Shown here: positions 1 to 14,760 of the stretch, piece by piece | Layout: every line of letters starts with the position of its first letter | How positions within the stretch are numbered: position 1 is the first letter of the stretch | From: Valencia hispanica | Taxonomy: Eukaryota > Chordata > Actinopteri > Cyprinodontiformes > Valenciidae | DNA: 64,000 nucleotides | Assembly: GCA_963556495.2 (NCBI GenBank) | Contig: OY747702.1 | Location: forward strand, 6,389,001 to 6,453,000 | Reading direction: 5' to 3' | Program-made: the position numbers and the translations under genes | The notes under the pieces: generated by a model | Databases searched by the model: none | Told to the model about the DNA's origin: nothing | Seen by the model: the letters and a program-made list of their open reading frames with translations, nothing else

Positions 1-3000
1 AGATAGATGCAATGATTCTAAACTACTACAGAGACAGTTTTTACCCCATTTGAAGTAAAATTAAATGTTACATTGAGAACTAGAGAACATAATCTAATAC
101 TGGTCCATTTTCAGCTTTTCTTCAGTGAGAAAAAAAGCTGTTTTGGACCTCATGCTTAAAACTTCATTTCAAACTGTTGTAGATAGATGTAATGATTCTA
201 AACTACTACAGAGACTGTTTTTACCCCATTTGAAGTAAAATTAAGTGTTACATTGAGATCAGAAAACATAATCTAATACTGGTCCATTTTCAGCTTTTCT
301 CAGTGAGAAAAAGCTGTTTTGGACCTCATGCTTTCAACTTCATTTCAAAATGTTGTAGATGTATGCAATGATTCTAAACTACTACAAGGACACTGCTTTT
401 TACCCCATTTGAAGTAAAATTAAATGTTACATTGAGACCAGAGAACAGAATTCTAATACTGGTCCATTTTCAGCTTTTCTCAGTGAGAAAAAGCTGTTTT
501 GGACCTCATGCTTTCAACTTCATTTCAAACTGTTGTAAGATAGTATGTAATGATTCTAAACTACTACAGAGACTGTTTTTACCCCATTTGAAGTAAAATT
601 AAATGTTACATTGAGATCAGAGAAGAGAATCTAATACTGGTCCATTTTCAGCTTTTCTCAGTGAGAAAAAGCTGTTTTGGACCTCATGCTTTCAACTTCA
701 TGTCAACCTGTTGTAGATAGATGTAATGATTCTTAAACTACTACAGAGACTGTTTTTACCCCATTTGAAGTAAAATTTAATGTTACATTGAGAAAAGAGA
801 ACAAAATCTAATACTGGTCCATTTTCAAGCTTTTCTCAGTGAGAAAAAGCTGTTTTGGACCTCATGCTTTCAACTTCATTTCAACCTGTTGTAGATGTAT
901 GCAATGATTCTAAACTACTACAGAGACTGCTTTTTACCCCATTTGAAGTAAAATTTAATGTTACATTGAGAAAAGAGAACAAAATCTAATACTGGTCCAT
1001 TTTCAGCTTTTCTCAGTGAGAAAAAGCTGTTTTGGACCTCATGCTTTCAACTTCATTTCAACCTGTTGTAGATGTATGCAATGATTCTAAACTACTACAG
1101 AGACTGTTTTTACCCCATTTGAAGTAAAATTAAATGTTACATTGAGAAAAGAGAACAAAATCTAATACTGGTCCATTTTCAGCTTTTCTCAGTGAAGAAA
1201 AAGCTGTTTTGGACCTCATGCTTTCAACTTCATTTCAACCTGTTGTAGATGTATGCAATGATTCTAAACTACTTACAGAGACTGTTTTTACCCCATTTGA
1301 AGTAAAATTAAATGTTACATTGAGATCAGAGAACAAAATCTAATACTGGTCCATTTTCAGCTTTTCTCAGTGAGAAAAAGCTGTTTTTGGACCTCATGCT
1401 TTCAACTTCATTTCAAAATGTTGTAGATAGTATGTAATGATTCTAAACTACTACAGAGACTGTTTTTAGCACATTTGAAGTAAAATTAAATGTTACATTG
1501 AGACCAGAGAACATAATCTAATACTGGTCCATTTTCAGCTTTTCTCAGTGGTAGAAAAAGCTGTTTTGGACCTCATGCTTTCAACTTCAATTTCAACCTG
1601 TTGTAGATAGATGTAATGATCTCTAAACTACTAACAGAGACTGCTTTTTACCCCATTTGAAGTAAAATTTAATGTTACATTGAGAAACAGAGAACAAAAT
1701 CTAATACTGGTCCATTTTCAGCTTTTCTCAGCCAGAGAAAAAGCTGTTTTGGACCTCATGCTTAAAACTTCATTTCAACCTGTTGTAGATAGATGTAATG
1801 ATTCTAAACTACTACAGAGACTGTTTTTAGCACATTTGAAGTAAAATTAAATGTTACATTGAGACCAGAGAAACAGAATCTAATACTGGTCCATTTTCAG
1901 CTTTTCTCAGTGAGAAAAAGCTGTTTTGGACCTCATGCTTTCAGTCTCCTTCATTTCAACCTGTTGTAGATAGATATAATGATTCTAAACTACTACAGAG
2001 ACTGTTTTTACCCCATTTGAAGTAAAATTAAATGTTACATTGAGACCAGAGAACAGAATCTAATACTGGTCCATTTTCAGCTTTTCTCAGTGAGAAAAAG
2101 CTGTTTTTGGATCCTCATGCTTTCAACTTCAATTCAACCTGTTGTAGATAGATGTAATGATTCTAAACTACTACAGAGACTGTTTTTACCCCATTTGAAG
2201 TAAAATTTAATGTTACATTGAGAAAAGAGAACAAAATCTAATACTGGTCCATTTTCAGCTTTTCTCAGTGAGAAAAAGCTGTTTTGGACCTCATGCTTTC
2301 AACTTCAATTCAACCTGTTGTAGATAGATGTAATGATTCTAAACTACTACAAGAGACTGTTTTCTACCCCATTTGAAGTAAAATTAAATGTTACATTGAG
2401 AAAAGAGAACATAATCTAATACTGGTCCATTTTCAGCTTTTCTCAGTGAGAAAAAGCTGTTTTTGGACCTCATGCTTTCAACTTCATTTCAGAAATGTTG
2501 TAAGATAGTATGTAATGATTCTAAAACTACTACAGAGACTGTTTTTACCCCATTTGAAGTAAAATTAAATGTTACATTGAGACCAGAGAACAGAATCTAA
2601 TACTGGTCCATTTTCAGCTTTTCTCAGTGAGAAAAAGCTGTTTTGGACCTCATGCTTTCAACTTCATTTCAAAATGTTGTAGATGTATGGTGAATGATTC
2701 TAAACTACTACAGACACTGTTTTTACCCCATTTGAAGTAAAATTAAATGTTACATTGAGACCAGAGAACAGAATCTAATACTGGTCCATTTTCAGCTTTT
2801 CTCAGTGAGAAAAAGCTGGTTTTGGACCTCATGCTTTCAACTTCATTTCAACCTGTTGTAGATAGATGTAATGATTCTAAACTGACTACAGAGACTGTTT
2901 TTACCCCATTTGAAGTAAAATTAAATGTTACATTGTATAGACCAGAGAACAAAATCTAATACTGGTCCATTTTCAGCTTTTCTCAGTGAGAAAAAAGCTG

Positions 3001-4141
3001 TTTTGGACCTCATGCTTTCAACTTCATTTCAACCTGTTGTAGATAGATGTAATGATTCTAAACTACTACAGAGACTGTTTTTACCCCATTTGAAGTAAAA
3101 TTTAATGTTACATTGAGACCAGAGAACAGAATCTAATACTGGTCCATTTTCAGCTTTTCTCAGTGAGAAAAAGCTGTTTTTTGGACCTCAATCTTGCTTT
3201 CAACTTCATTTCAAAATGTTGTAGATGTATGCAATGATTCTAAACTACTACAGAGACTGTTTTTACCCCATTTGAAGTAAAATTAAATGTTACATTGAGA
3301 CCAGAGAACAGAATCTAATACTGGTCCATTTTCAGCTTTTCTCAGTGAGAAAAAGCTGTTTTGGACCTCATGCTTTCAACTTCATTTCAAAAAATGTTGT
3401 AGATGTATGCAATGATTCTAAACTACTACAGAGACTGTTTTTACCCCATTTGAAGTAAAAATTAAATGTTACATTGAGAACAGAGAACAGAATCTAATAC
3501 TGGTCCATTTTCAGCTTTTGTCAGTGAGAAAAAGCTGTTTTGGACCTCATGCTTTCAACTTCATTTCAAAATGTTGTAGATAGTATGTAATGATTCTAAA
3601 CTACTACAGAGACTGTTTTTACCCCATTTGAAGTAAAATTTAATGTTACATTGAGAAAAGAGAACAGAATCATCTAATACTGGTCCATTTTCAGCTTTTC
3701 TCAGTGAGAAAAAGCTGTTTTGGCAACCTCATGCTTTCAACTTCATTTCAAACTGTTGTAGATAGTATGTAATGATTCTAAACTACTACAGAGAACTGTT
3801 TTTAGCACATTTGAAGTAAAATTAAATGTTACATTGAGACCAGAGAACATAATCTAATACTGGTCCATTTTCAGCTTTTCTCAGTGAGAAAAAGCTGTTT
3901 TTGGACCTCATGCTTTCAACTTCATTTCAACCTGTTGTAGATAGTATGCAATGATTCTAAACTACTACAGAGACTGTTTTTAGCACATTTGAAGTAAAAT
4001 TAAATTTTACATTGAGACCAGAAAACAGAATCTAATACTGGTCCATTTTCAGCTTTTCTCAGTGAGAAAAAGCTGTTTTGGACCTCATGCTTTCAACTTC
4101 ATTTCAAACTGTTGTAGATAGATGTAATGATTCTCTAAAAC

Positions 4142-4200
4142 TACTACAGTAGATGCTTCTGCCCCATTTGAAGAAAAATTTTTTACCCCATTTGAAGTAA
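4142..4200 (+). repeat. Unit with internal partial duplication
   Basis: The segment CCCCATTTGAAG occurs twice within about 25 bp, the first copy followed by AAAAATT rather than TAAAATT and preceded by a non-consensus AGATGCTTCTG. The unit is lengthened by roughly 28 bp. It looks like a local slippage or template-switch duplication. Confidence 0.7.
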
Positions 4201-6765
4201 AATTAAAATGTTACATTGAGATCAGAGAACAGAATCTAATACTGGTCCATTTTCAGCTTTTCTCAGTGAGAAAAAGCTGTTTTGGACCTCATGCTTTCAA
4301 CTTCATTTCAACCTGTTGTAGATAGATGTAATGATTCTAAACTACTACAGAGACTGTTTTTAGCACATTTGAAGTAAAATTAAATGTTACATTGAGACCA
4401 GAGAACATAATCTAATACTGGTCCATTTTCAGCTTTTCTCAGTGAGAAAAAGCTGTTTTGGACCTCATGCTTTCAACTTCATTTCAAAACTGTTGTCAGA
4501 TAGATGTAATGATTCTAAACTACTACAGAGACTGTTTTTACCCCATTTGAAGTAAAATTAAATGTTACATTGAGAACAGAGAACAAAAATCTAATACTGG
4601 TCCATTTTCAGCTTTTCTCAGTGAGAAAAAGCTGTTTTGGACCTCATGCTTAAAACTTCATTTCAAACTGTTGTAGATAGATGTAATGATTCTAAACTAC
4701 TACAGACACTGTTTTACCCCATTTGAAGTAAAATTAAATGTTACATTGAGACCAGAGAACAGAATCTAATACTGGTCCATTTTCAGCTTTTCTCAGTGAG
4801 AAAAAGCTGTTTTTGGACCTCAGTGCTTTCAACTTCATTTCAACCTGTTGTAGATAGATGTAATGATTCTAAACTACTACAGAGACTGTTTTTAGCACAT
4901 TTGAAGTAAAATTAAATGTTACATTGAGACCAGAGAACATAATCTAATACTGGTCCATTTTCAGCTTTTCTCAGTGAGAAAAAGCTGAATTTTGGACCTC
5001 ATGCTTTCAACTTCATTTCAACCTGTTGTAGATAGTATGTAATGATTCTAAACTACTACAGAGACTGTTTTTACCCCATTTGAAGTAAAATTTAATGTTA
5101 CATTGAGAAAAGAGAACAAAATCTAATACTGGTCCATTTTCAGCTTTTCTCAGTGAGAAAAAGCTGTTTTGGACCTCATGCTTTCAACTTCATTTCAAAA
5201 TGTTGTAGATGTATGCAATGATTCTAAACTACTACAGAGACTGTTTTTACCCCATTTGAAGTAAAATTTAATGTTACATTGAGAAACAGAGAACAAAATC
5301 TAATACTGGTCCATTTTCAGCTTTTCTCAGTGAAGAAAAAGCTGTTTTGGACCTCATACTTAAAACTTCATTTCAAACTGTTCTAGATAGATGTAATGAT
5401 TCTAAACTACTACAAGAGACTGTTTTACCCCATTTGAAGTAAAATTAAATGTTACATTGAGAAAAAAAGAGAACAAAATCTAATACTGGTCCATTTTCAG
5501 CTTTTCTCAGTGAAAAAAAAAAAAGAAAAAGCTGTTTTGAGGACCTAATGCTTAAAACTTCATTTCAACCTGTTTAGATAGATGTATGCAATGATTCTAA
5601 ACTACTACAGAGACTGTTTTTACCCCATTTGAAGTAAAATTAAATGTTACATTGAGACCAGAAAACATAATCTAATACTGGTCCATTTTCAGCTTTTCTC
5701 AGTGAGAAAAAAGCTGTTTTGGACCTCATGCTTTCAACTTCATTTCAAACTGTTGTAGATAGATGTAATGATTCTGAAACTACTACAGAGACTGTTTCTA
5801 CCCCATTTGAAGTAAAATTAAGTGTTACATTGAGATCAGAGAACAGAATCTAATACTGGTCCATTTTCAGCTTTTCTCAGTGAGAAAAAGCTGTTTTGGA
5901 CCTCATACGCTTTCAACTTCATTTCAACCTGTTGTAGATAGATGTAATGATTCTAAACTACTACAGAGACAGTTTTTAGCATTTGAAGTAAAATTAAATG
6001 TTACATTGAGAACCAGAAAACAGAATCTAATACTGGTCCATTTTCAGCTTTTCTCAGTGAGAAAAAGCTGTTTTGGACCTCATGCTTTTCAACTTCATTT
6101 CAACCTGTTGTAGATGTATGCAATGATTCTGAAACTACTACAGAGACTGTTTTTACCCCATTTGAAGTAAAATTAAATTCTGAAATTACATTGAGAAGAT
6201 AGAGAACAAAATCTAATACTGGTCCATTTTCAGCTTTTCTCAGTGAGAAAAAGCTGTTTTGGACCTCATGCTTAAAAACTTCATTTCAAACTGTTGTAGA
6301 TAGTATGTAATGATTCTAAACTACTACAGAGACTGTTTTTACCCCATTTGAAGTAAAATTAAATGTTACATTGAGAAAAGAGAACATAATCTAATACTGG
6401 TCCATTTTCAGCTTTTCTCAGTGAGAAAAAGCTGTTTTGGACCTCATGCTTTCAACTTCATTTCAACCTGTTGTAGATAGTATGTAATGATTCTAAACTA
6501 CTACAGAGACTGTTTTTACCCCATTTGAAGTAAAATTAAATGTTACATTGAGACCAGAGAACAAAATCTAATACTGGTCCATTTTCAGCTTTTCTCAGTG
6601 AGAAAAAGCTGTTTTGGACCTCATGCTTTCAACTTCATTTCAACCCTGTTGTAGATAGATGTAATGATTCTAAACTACTACAGAGACTGTTTCTACCCCA
6701 TTTGAAGTAAAATTAAATGTTACATTGAGACCAGAGAACAGAATCTAATACTGGTCCATTTTCAG

Positions 6766-7205
6766 CTTTTTTCAACCTGTTGTAGATAGATGTAATGATT
6801 CTAAACTACTACAGAGAGAAGCACATTTGAAGGAAAATTAAATGTTACATTGGACAAATATTTATAACTCAGTGAGAAAAATGGACCTCATGCTTCAACT
6901 TCATTTCAACCTGTTGTAGATAGTTGTAATTGATTCTAAACTACTACAGAGACTGTTTTTACCCCATTTGAAGTAAAATTAAATGTTACATTGAGAACAG
7001 AGAACAAATCTAATAATGTCAGTGAGAAAAAAACATTGAGACCTGTTGAGAGTATGTAATGATTCTAAACTACTACAATACTGGTCCATTTTCAGCTAAA
7101 ATTAAATCTCAGTGAGAACCAGAAGCTGAATCTAATTGGACCATTTTCAGTCTTTTTTCATGCTAGTTTTTCAACTTCATTTCAAACTGTTGTAGATAGT
7201 TTTAT
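6766..7205 (+). repeat. Degenerate and rearranged satellite patch
   Basis: About 440 bp in which unit order is broken. At 6769 CAGCTTTT jumps directly to TTCAACCTGTTGTAG, deleting the second half of the palindrome and the GGACCTCATG block. At 6853 ACATTGGACAAATATTTATAAC replaces normal sequence. At 7075 ACTACTAC is followed directly by AATACTGGTCC, and at 7097 CAGCTAAAATTAAATCTCAG joins non-adjacent parts. All pieces are still recognisably the same satellite in forward orientation. Confidence 0.85.
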
Positions 7206-9934
7206 GCAATGATTCTAAACTACTACAGAGACTGTTTTTACCCCATTTGAAGTAAAATTTAAATGTTACATTGAGAAACAGAGAACAGAATCTAATACTG
7301 GTCCATTTTCAGCTTTTCTCAGTGAGAAAAAGCTGTTTTGGACCTCATGCTTTCAACTTCATTTCAACCTGTTGTAGATAGATGTAATGATTCTAAACTA
7401 CTACAGAGACTGTTTTTACCCCATTTGAAGTAAAATTAAATGTTACATTGAGACCAGAGAACATAATCTAATACTGGTCCATTTTCAGCTTTTCTCAGTG
7501 AGAAAAAGCTGTTTTGGACCTCATGCTTAAAACTTCATTTCAAACTGTTGTAGATAGATGTAATGATTCTAAACTACTACAGAGACTGTTTTTACCCCAT
7601 TTGAAGTAAAATTAAATGTTACATTGAGAACAGAGAACAGAATCTAATACTGGTCCATTTTCAGCTTTTCTCAGTGAGAAAAAGCTGTTTTGGACCTCAT
7701 GCTTTCAACTTCATTTCAACCTGTTGTAGATAGATGTAATGATTCTAAACTACTACAGAGACAGTTTTTAGCAGGGTAACATTTGAAGTAAAATTAAATG
7801 TTACATTGAGACCAGAGAACATAATCTAATACTGGTCCATTTTCAGCTTTTCTCAGTGAGAAAAAGCTGTTTTGTTTTTGACCTCATGCTTTCAACTTCA
7901 TTTCAACCTGTTGATAGATAGATGTAATGATTCTAAACTACTACAGTAGACTGTTTTTAGCACAATTTGAAGTAAAATTTAATGTTACATTGAGACCAGA
8001 GAACATAATCTAATACTGGTCCATTTTCAGCTTTTCTCAGTGAGAAAAAGCTGTTTTGGACCTCATGCTTAAAAGCTTCATTTCAAAACTGTTCTTGGTA
8101 GATAAGATGTAATGATTCTAAACTACTACAGAGACTGTTTTTACCCCATTTGAAGTAAAATTTAATGTTACATTGAGAAAAGAGAACAAATCTAATACTG
8201 GTCCATTTTCAGCTTTTCTCAGTGAGAAAAAGCTGTTTTGGACCTCATGCTTTCAACTTCATTTCAACCTGTTGTAGATAGATGTAATGATTCTAAACTA
8301 CTACAGAGACTGTTTTTACCCCATTTGAAGTAAAATTAAATGTTACATTGAGACCAGAGAACAATAATCTAATACTGGTCCATTTTCAGCTTTTCTCAGT
8401 GAGAAAAAGCTGTTTTGGACCTCATGCTTTCAACTTCATTTCAACCTGTTGTAGATAGATGTATTTGATTCTAAACTACTACAGAGACTGTTTTTACCCC
8501 ATTTGAAGTAAAATTAAATGTTACATTGAGAACAGAGAACAAAATCTAATACTGGTCCATTTTCAGCTTTTCTCAGTGAGAAAAAGCTGTTTTGGACCTC
8601 ATGCTTTCAACTTCATTTCAAAATGTTGTAGATGTATGCAATGATTCTAAACTACTACAGAGACTGTTTTTACCCCATTTGAAGTAAAATTAAATGTTAC
8701 ATTGAGAACAGAGAACAGAATCTAATACTGGTCCATTTTCAGCTTTTCTCAGTGAGAAAAAGCTGTTTTGGACCTCATGCTTTAAAACTTCATTTCAAAC
8801 TGTTGTAGATGTATGCAATGATTCTAAACTACTACAGAGACTGTTTTTACCCCATTTGAAGTAAAATTAAATGTTACATTGAGATCAGTAGAACAGAATC
8901 TAATACTGGTCCATTTTCAGCTTTTCTCAGTGAGAAAAAGCTGTTTTTGGACCTCATGCTGTAAAACTCTTCATTTCAAACTGTTGTAGATAGATGTAAT
9001 GATTCTAAACTACTACAGAGACTGTTTCTACCCCATTTGAAGTAAAATTAAGTGTTACATTGAGATCAGAGAACAGAATCTAATACTGGTCCATTTTCAG
9101 CTTTTCTCAGTGAGAAAAAGCTGTTTTGGACCTCATGCTTTCAACTTCATGTCAACCTGTTGTAGATAGATGTAATGATTCTAAACTACTACAGAGACAG
9201 TTTTTAGCACATTTGAAGTAAAATTAAATGTTACATTGAGACCAGAAAACATAATCTAATACTGGTCCATTTTCAGCTTTTCTCAGTGAGAAAAAGCTGT
9301 TTTGGACCTCATGCTTTCAACTTCATTTCAACCTGTTGTAGATAGATGTAATGATTCTAAACTACTGCTACAGAGACTGTTTTCTACCCCATTTGAAGTA
9401 AAATCCCAGTGTTACATTGAGATCAGAGAACGTAATCTAATACTGGTCCATTTTCATCTCAGTGAGAAAAAAAAGCTGTTTTGGACTGTGATGCTAAAAC
9501 TTAATTTCAAACTGTTGTAGATAGATGTAATGATTCTAAACTACTACAGAGACTGTTTTTACCCCATTTGAAGTAAAATTAAATGTTACATTGAGATCAG
9601 AGAACAAAATCTAATACTGGTCCATTTTCAGCTTTTCTCAGTGAGAAAAAGCTGTTTTGGACCTCATGCTTTCAAAACTTCATTTCAAAATGTTGTAGAT
9701 GTATGCAATGATTCTAAACTACTACAGAGACTGTTTTTACCCCATTTGAAGTAAAATTAAATGTTACATTGAGACCAGAGAACATAATCTAATACTGGTC
9801 CATTTTCAGCTTTTCTCAGTGAGAAAAAGCTGTTTTGGACCTCATGCTTTCAACTTCATTTCAAACTGTTGTAGATAGATGTAATGATTCTAAACTGTAA
9901 ACTACAGAGACTGTTTCTACCCCATTTGAAGTAA

Positions 9935-10045
9935 AATCAAAGTGTTACATTGAGAAAAAACTGTTTTGGGATCCAGACTTCATTTCAAAGAATTCTAACT
10001 ATACAGAGAATGGTATTAGCTTTGTTCTACATTTGAAGTAAAATT
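9935..10045 (+). repeat. Degenerate satellite patch
   Basis: After TGTTACATTGAGAAAAA the unit jumps to CTGTTTTGGGATCC, losing the AATCTAATACTGG and left palindrome region, and continues through altered text (AAGAATTCTAACTATACAGAG, GGTATTAGCTTTGTTC) before consensus resumes at ACATTTGAAGTAAAATT. It is a deletion plus heavy local substitution. Confidence 0.8.
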
Positions 10046-12775
10046 AAATGTTACATTGAGATCAATAGAACAGAATCTAATACTGGTCCATTTTCAGCTT
10101 TTCTCAGTGAGAAAAAGCTGTTTTGGACCTCATGCTTTCAACTTCATTTCAACCTGTTGTAGATAGATGTAATGATTCTAAACTACTACAGTAGACAGTT
10201 TTTAGCACATTTGAAGTAAAATTCAAATGTTACATTGAGACCAGAAAACATAAGTCTAATACTGGTCCATTTTCAGCTTTTCTCAGTGAGAAAAAGCTGT
10301 TTTTGGACCTCATGCTTTCAACTTCATTTCAAACTGTTGTAGATGTATGTAAATGATTCTAAAACTACTACAGAGACTGTTTTTACCCCATTTGAAGTAA
10401 AATTTAATGTTACATTGAGAAAAGAGAACAAAATCTAATACTGGTCCATTTTCAGCTTTTTCTCAGTGAGAAAAAGCTGTTTTGGACCTCATGCTTTCAA
10501 AACTTCATTTCAAACTGTTGTAGATAGATGCAATGATTCTAAACTACTACAGAGACTGTTTTTACCCCATTTGAAGTAAAATTAAATTGTTACATTGAGA
10601 CCAGAGAACATAATCTAATACTGGTCCATTTTCAGCTTTTCTCAGTGAGAAAAAGCTGTTTTGGACCTCATGCTTTCAACTTCATTTCAACCTGTTGTAG
10701 ATGTATGTAATGATTCTAAACTACTACAGAGACTGTTTTTAGCACATTTGAAGTAAAATTAAATGTTACATTGAGAAAAGAGAACAAAATCTAATACTGG
10801 TCCATTTTCAGCTTTTCTCAGTGAGAAAAAGCTGTTTTGGACCTCACTGCTTAAAAACTTCATTTCAAACTGTTGTAGATAGATGTAATGATTCTAAACT
10901 ACTACAGAGACTGTTTTTACCCCATTTGAAGTAAAATTAAATGTTACATTGAGATCAGAGAACAGAATCTAATACTGGTCCATTTTCAGCTTTTCTCAGT
11001 GAGAAAAAGCTGTTTTGGACCTCATGCTTTCAACTTCATTTCAACCTGTTGTAGATAGATGTAATGATTCTAAACTACTACAGAGACTGTTTTTAGCACA
11101 TTTGAAGTAAAATTAAATGTTACATTGAGACCAGAGAACATAATCTAATACTGGTCCATTTTCAGCTTTTCTCAGTGAGAAAAAGCTGTTTTGGACCTCA
11201 TGCTTTCAACTTCATTTCAACCTGTTGTAGATAGTATGTAATGATTCTAAACTACTACAGAGACTGTTTCTACCCCATTTGAAGTAAAATTAAATGTTAC
11301 ATTGAGAACAGAGAACAGAATCTAATACTGGTCCATTTTCAGCTTTTCTCAGTGAGAAAAAGCTGTTTTGGACCTCATGCTTAAAAATTCATTTCAAACT
11401 GTTGTAGATAGATGTAATGATTCTAAACTACTACAGAGACTGTTTCTACCCCATTTGAAGTAAAATTAAGTGTTACATTGAGAACAGAGAACATAATCTA
11501 ATACTGGTCCATTTTCAGCTTTTCTCAGTGAGAAAAAGCTGTTTTGGACCTCATGCTTTAAAACTTCATTTCAAACTGTTGTAGATAGATGTAATGATTC
11601 TAAACTACTACAGAGACTGTTTTTAGCACATTTGAAGTAAAATTAAATGTTACATTGAGACCAGAGAACATAATCTAATACTGGTCCATTTTCAGCTTTT
11701 CTCAGTGAGAAAAAGCTGTTTTGGACCTCATGCTTTTTAAAACTTCATTTCAAACTGTTGTAGATAGAGATGTAATGATTCTAAACTACTACAGAGACTG
11801 TTTCTACCCCATTTGAAGTAAAATTAAGTGTTACATTGAGATCAGAGAACAGTAATCTAATACTGGTCCATTTTCAGCTTTTCTCAGTGAGAAAAAGCTG
11901 TTTTGGACCTCATGCTTTCAACTTCATGTCAACCTGTTGTAGATAGATGTAATGATTCTAAACTACTACAGAGACTGTTTTTACCCCATTTGAAGTAAAA
12001 TTAAATGTTACATTGAGACCAGAGAACATAATCTAATACTGGTCCATTTTCAGCTTTTCTCAGTGAGAAAAAGCTGTTTTGGACCTCATGCTTTCAACTT
12101 CATTTCAACCTGTTGTAGATAGATGTAATGATTCTAAACTACTACAGAGACAGTTTTTAGCACATTTGAAGTAAAATTAAATGTTACATTGAGACCAGAG
12201 AACATAATCTAATACTGGTCCATTTTCAGCTTTTCTCAGTGAGAAAAAGCTGTTTTGGACCTCATGCTTAAAACTTCATTTCAAACTGTTGTAGATAGAT
12301 GTAATGATTCTAAACTACTACAGAGACTGTTTTCTACCCCATTTGAAGTAAAATTAAGTGTTACATTGAGATCAGAAAACATAAATCTAATACTGGTCCA
12401 TTTTCAGCTTTTCTCAGTGAGAAAAAGCTGTTTTGGACCTCATGCTTTCAACTTCATTTCAACCTGTTGTAGATGTATGCAATGATTCTAAACTACTACA
12501 GAGACTGTTTTTAGCACATTTGAAGTAAAATTAAATTTTACATTGAGACCAGAGAACATAATCTAATACTGGTCCATTTTCAGCTTTTCTCAGTGAGAAA
12601 AAGCTGTTTTGGACCTCATGCTTTCAACTTCATTTCAACCTGTTGTAGATATGTAATGATTCTAAACTACTACAGAGACTGTTTTTACCCCATTTGAAGT
12701 AAAATTAAATGTTACATTGAGAATAGAGAACAGAATCTAATACTGGTCCATTTTCAGCTTTTCTCAGTGAGAAAA

Positions 12776-12845
12776 AAGCTGTTGGACCTCATACTTAAAA
12801 ACTTCATTTCAAACTGTTGTAGAATAGATGTCAAATCTCTAAACT
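12776..12845 (+). repeat. Locally altered satellite unit
   Basis: The GTTTTGGACC block is shortened to GTTGGACC, and the usual GATGTAATGATTCTAAAC reads GATGTCAAATCTCTAAAC. The flanking units are normal, so this is a short disturbed patch. Confidence 0.6.
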
Positions 12846-14574
12846 ACTACAGAGACTGTTTCTACCCCATTTGAAGTAAAATTTAATGTTACATTGAGAT
12901 CAGAGAACAGAATCTAATACTGGTCCATTTTCAGCTTTTCTCAGTGAGAAAAAGCTGTTTTGGACCTCATGCTTAAAACTTCATTTCAAACTGGTTGTAG
13001 ATAGATGTAATGATTCTAAACTACTACAGAGACTGTTTCTACCCCATTTGAAGTAAAATTAAGTGTTACATTGAGATCAGAAAACATAATCTAATACTGG
13101 TCCATTTTCAGCTTTTCTCAGTGAGAAAAAGCTGTTTTGGACCTCATGCTTTCAACTTCATTTCAACCTGTTGTAGATGTATGTAATGATTCTAAACTAC
13201 TACAGAGACAGCTTTTTACCCCATTTGAAGTAAAATTAAATGTTACATTGAGACCAGAGAACATAATCTAATACTGGTCCATTTTCAGCTTTTCTCAGTG
13301 AGAAAAAGCTGTTTTGGACCTCATGCTTTCAACTTCATTTCAACCTGTTGTAGATAGTATGCAATGATTCTAAACTACTACAGAGACTGTTTTTACCACA
13401 TTTGAAGTAAAATTAAATGTTACATTGTAGTAGCCAGAGAACAGAATCTAATACTGGTCCATTTTCAGCTTTTCTCAGTGAGAAAAAGCTGTTTTGGACC
13501 TCATGCTTAAAACTTCATTTCAAACTGTTGTAGATAGATGTAATGATTCTAAACTACTACAGAGACTGTTTCTACCCCATTTGAAGTAAAATTAAGTGTT
13601 ACATTGAGATCAGAGAACATTTAATCTAATACTGGTCCATTTTCAGCTTTTCTCAGTGAGAAAAAGCTGTTTTGGACCTTACTATGCTTTCAACTTCATT
13701 TCAACCTGTTGTAGATGATGCAATGATTCTAAACTACTACAGAGACTGTTTTTACCCCATTTGAAGTAAAATTAATGTTACATTGAGAACAGAGAACAAA
13801 ATCTAATACTGGTCCATTTTCAGCTTTTCTCAGTGAGAAAAAGCTGTTTTGGACCTCATGCTTTCAACTTCATTTCAACCTGTTCGTAGATAGATGTAAT
13901 GATTCTAAACTACTACAGAGACAGTTTTTAGCACATTTGAAGTAAAATTAAATGTTACATTGAGACCAGAGAACATAATCTAATACTGGTCCATTTTCAG
14001 CTTTTCTCAGTGAGAAAAAGCTGTTTTGGACCTCATGCTTTCAACTTCATTCAACCTGTTGTAGATAGATGTAATGATTCTAAACTACTACAGAGAACTG
14101 TTTTACCCCATTTGAAGTAAAATTAAATGTTACATTGAGAACAGAGAACAGAATCTAATACTTCCATTTTCAGCTTTTCTCAGTGAGAAAAAGCTGTTTT
14201 GGACCTCATGCTTTCAACTTCATTTCAAAATGTTGTAGATGTATGCAATGATTCTAAACTACTACAGAGACTGTTTTTACCCCATTTGAAGTAAAATTAA
14301 ATGTTACATTGAGATCAGAGAACAAAATCTAATACTGGTCCATTTTCAGCTTTTCTCAGTGAGAAAAAGCTGTTTTGGACCTCATGCTTTCAACTTCATT
14401 TCAACCTGTTGTAGATAGATGTATTGATTCTAAACTACTACAGAGACTGTTTTTACCCCATTTGAAGTAAAATTAAATGTTACATTGAGAACAGAGAACA
14501 AAATCTAATACTGGTCCATTTTCAGCTTTTCTCAGTGAGAAAAAGCTGTTTTGGACCTCATGCTTTAAAACTTC

Positions 14575-14760
14575 ATTTCAACTTGTTGAATATAGATGTA
14601 ATGATCTAAACTACTACAGATGTTTCTACCCCATTTGAAGTAAAATTTAATGTTACATTGAGACCAGAGAACAAAATCTAATACTGGTCCATTTCTAGTG
14701 AGAAAAGTGTTTTGGACCTCATGCTTTCAACTTCATTTCAGACCTGTTGAAGATAGATGT
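14575..14760 (+). repeat. Locally altered satellite unit with deletions
   Basis: Several small deletions fall in one unit: GATGTAATGATCTAAAC lacks a T, ACTACAGATGTTTCTACC lacks part of GAGACTG, and CATTTCTAGTGAGAAAAGTG has lost most of the palindrome's left arm. It is followed by a unit with the rarer CAGACCTGTTGAAGATAGATGTATTG variant. Confidence 0.7.

Noticed and set aside
5880..6113. Open frame of 77 codons on the + strand
   Set aside because: Lies wholly within satellite units and is open only because indels shift frame past the usual stops. Similar peptides arise from other units, with no start context or domain.
9302..9520. Open frame of 72 codons on the + strand
   Set aside because: Satellite sequence read through an irregular unit; no protein features.
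12255..12485. Open frame of 76 codons on the + strand
   Set aside because: Same satellite-derived peptide as the others; produced by chance loss of stops.
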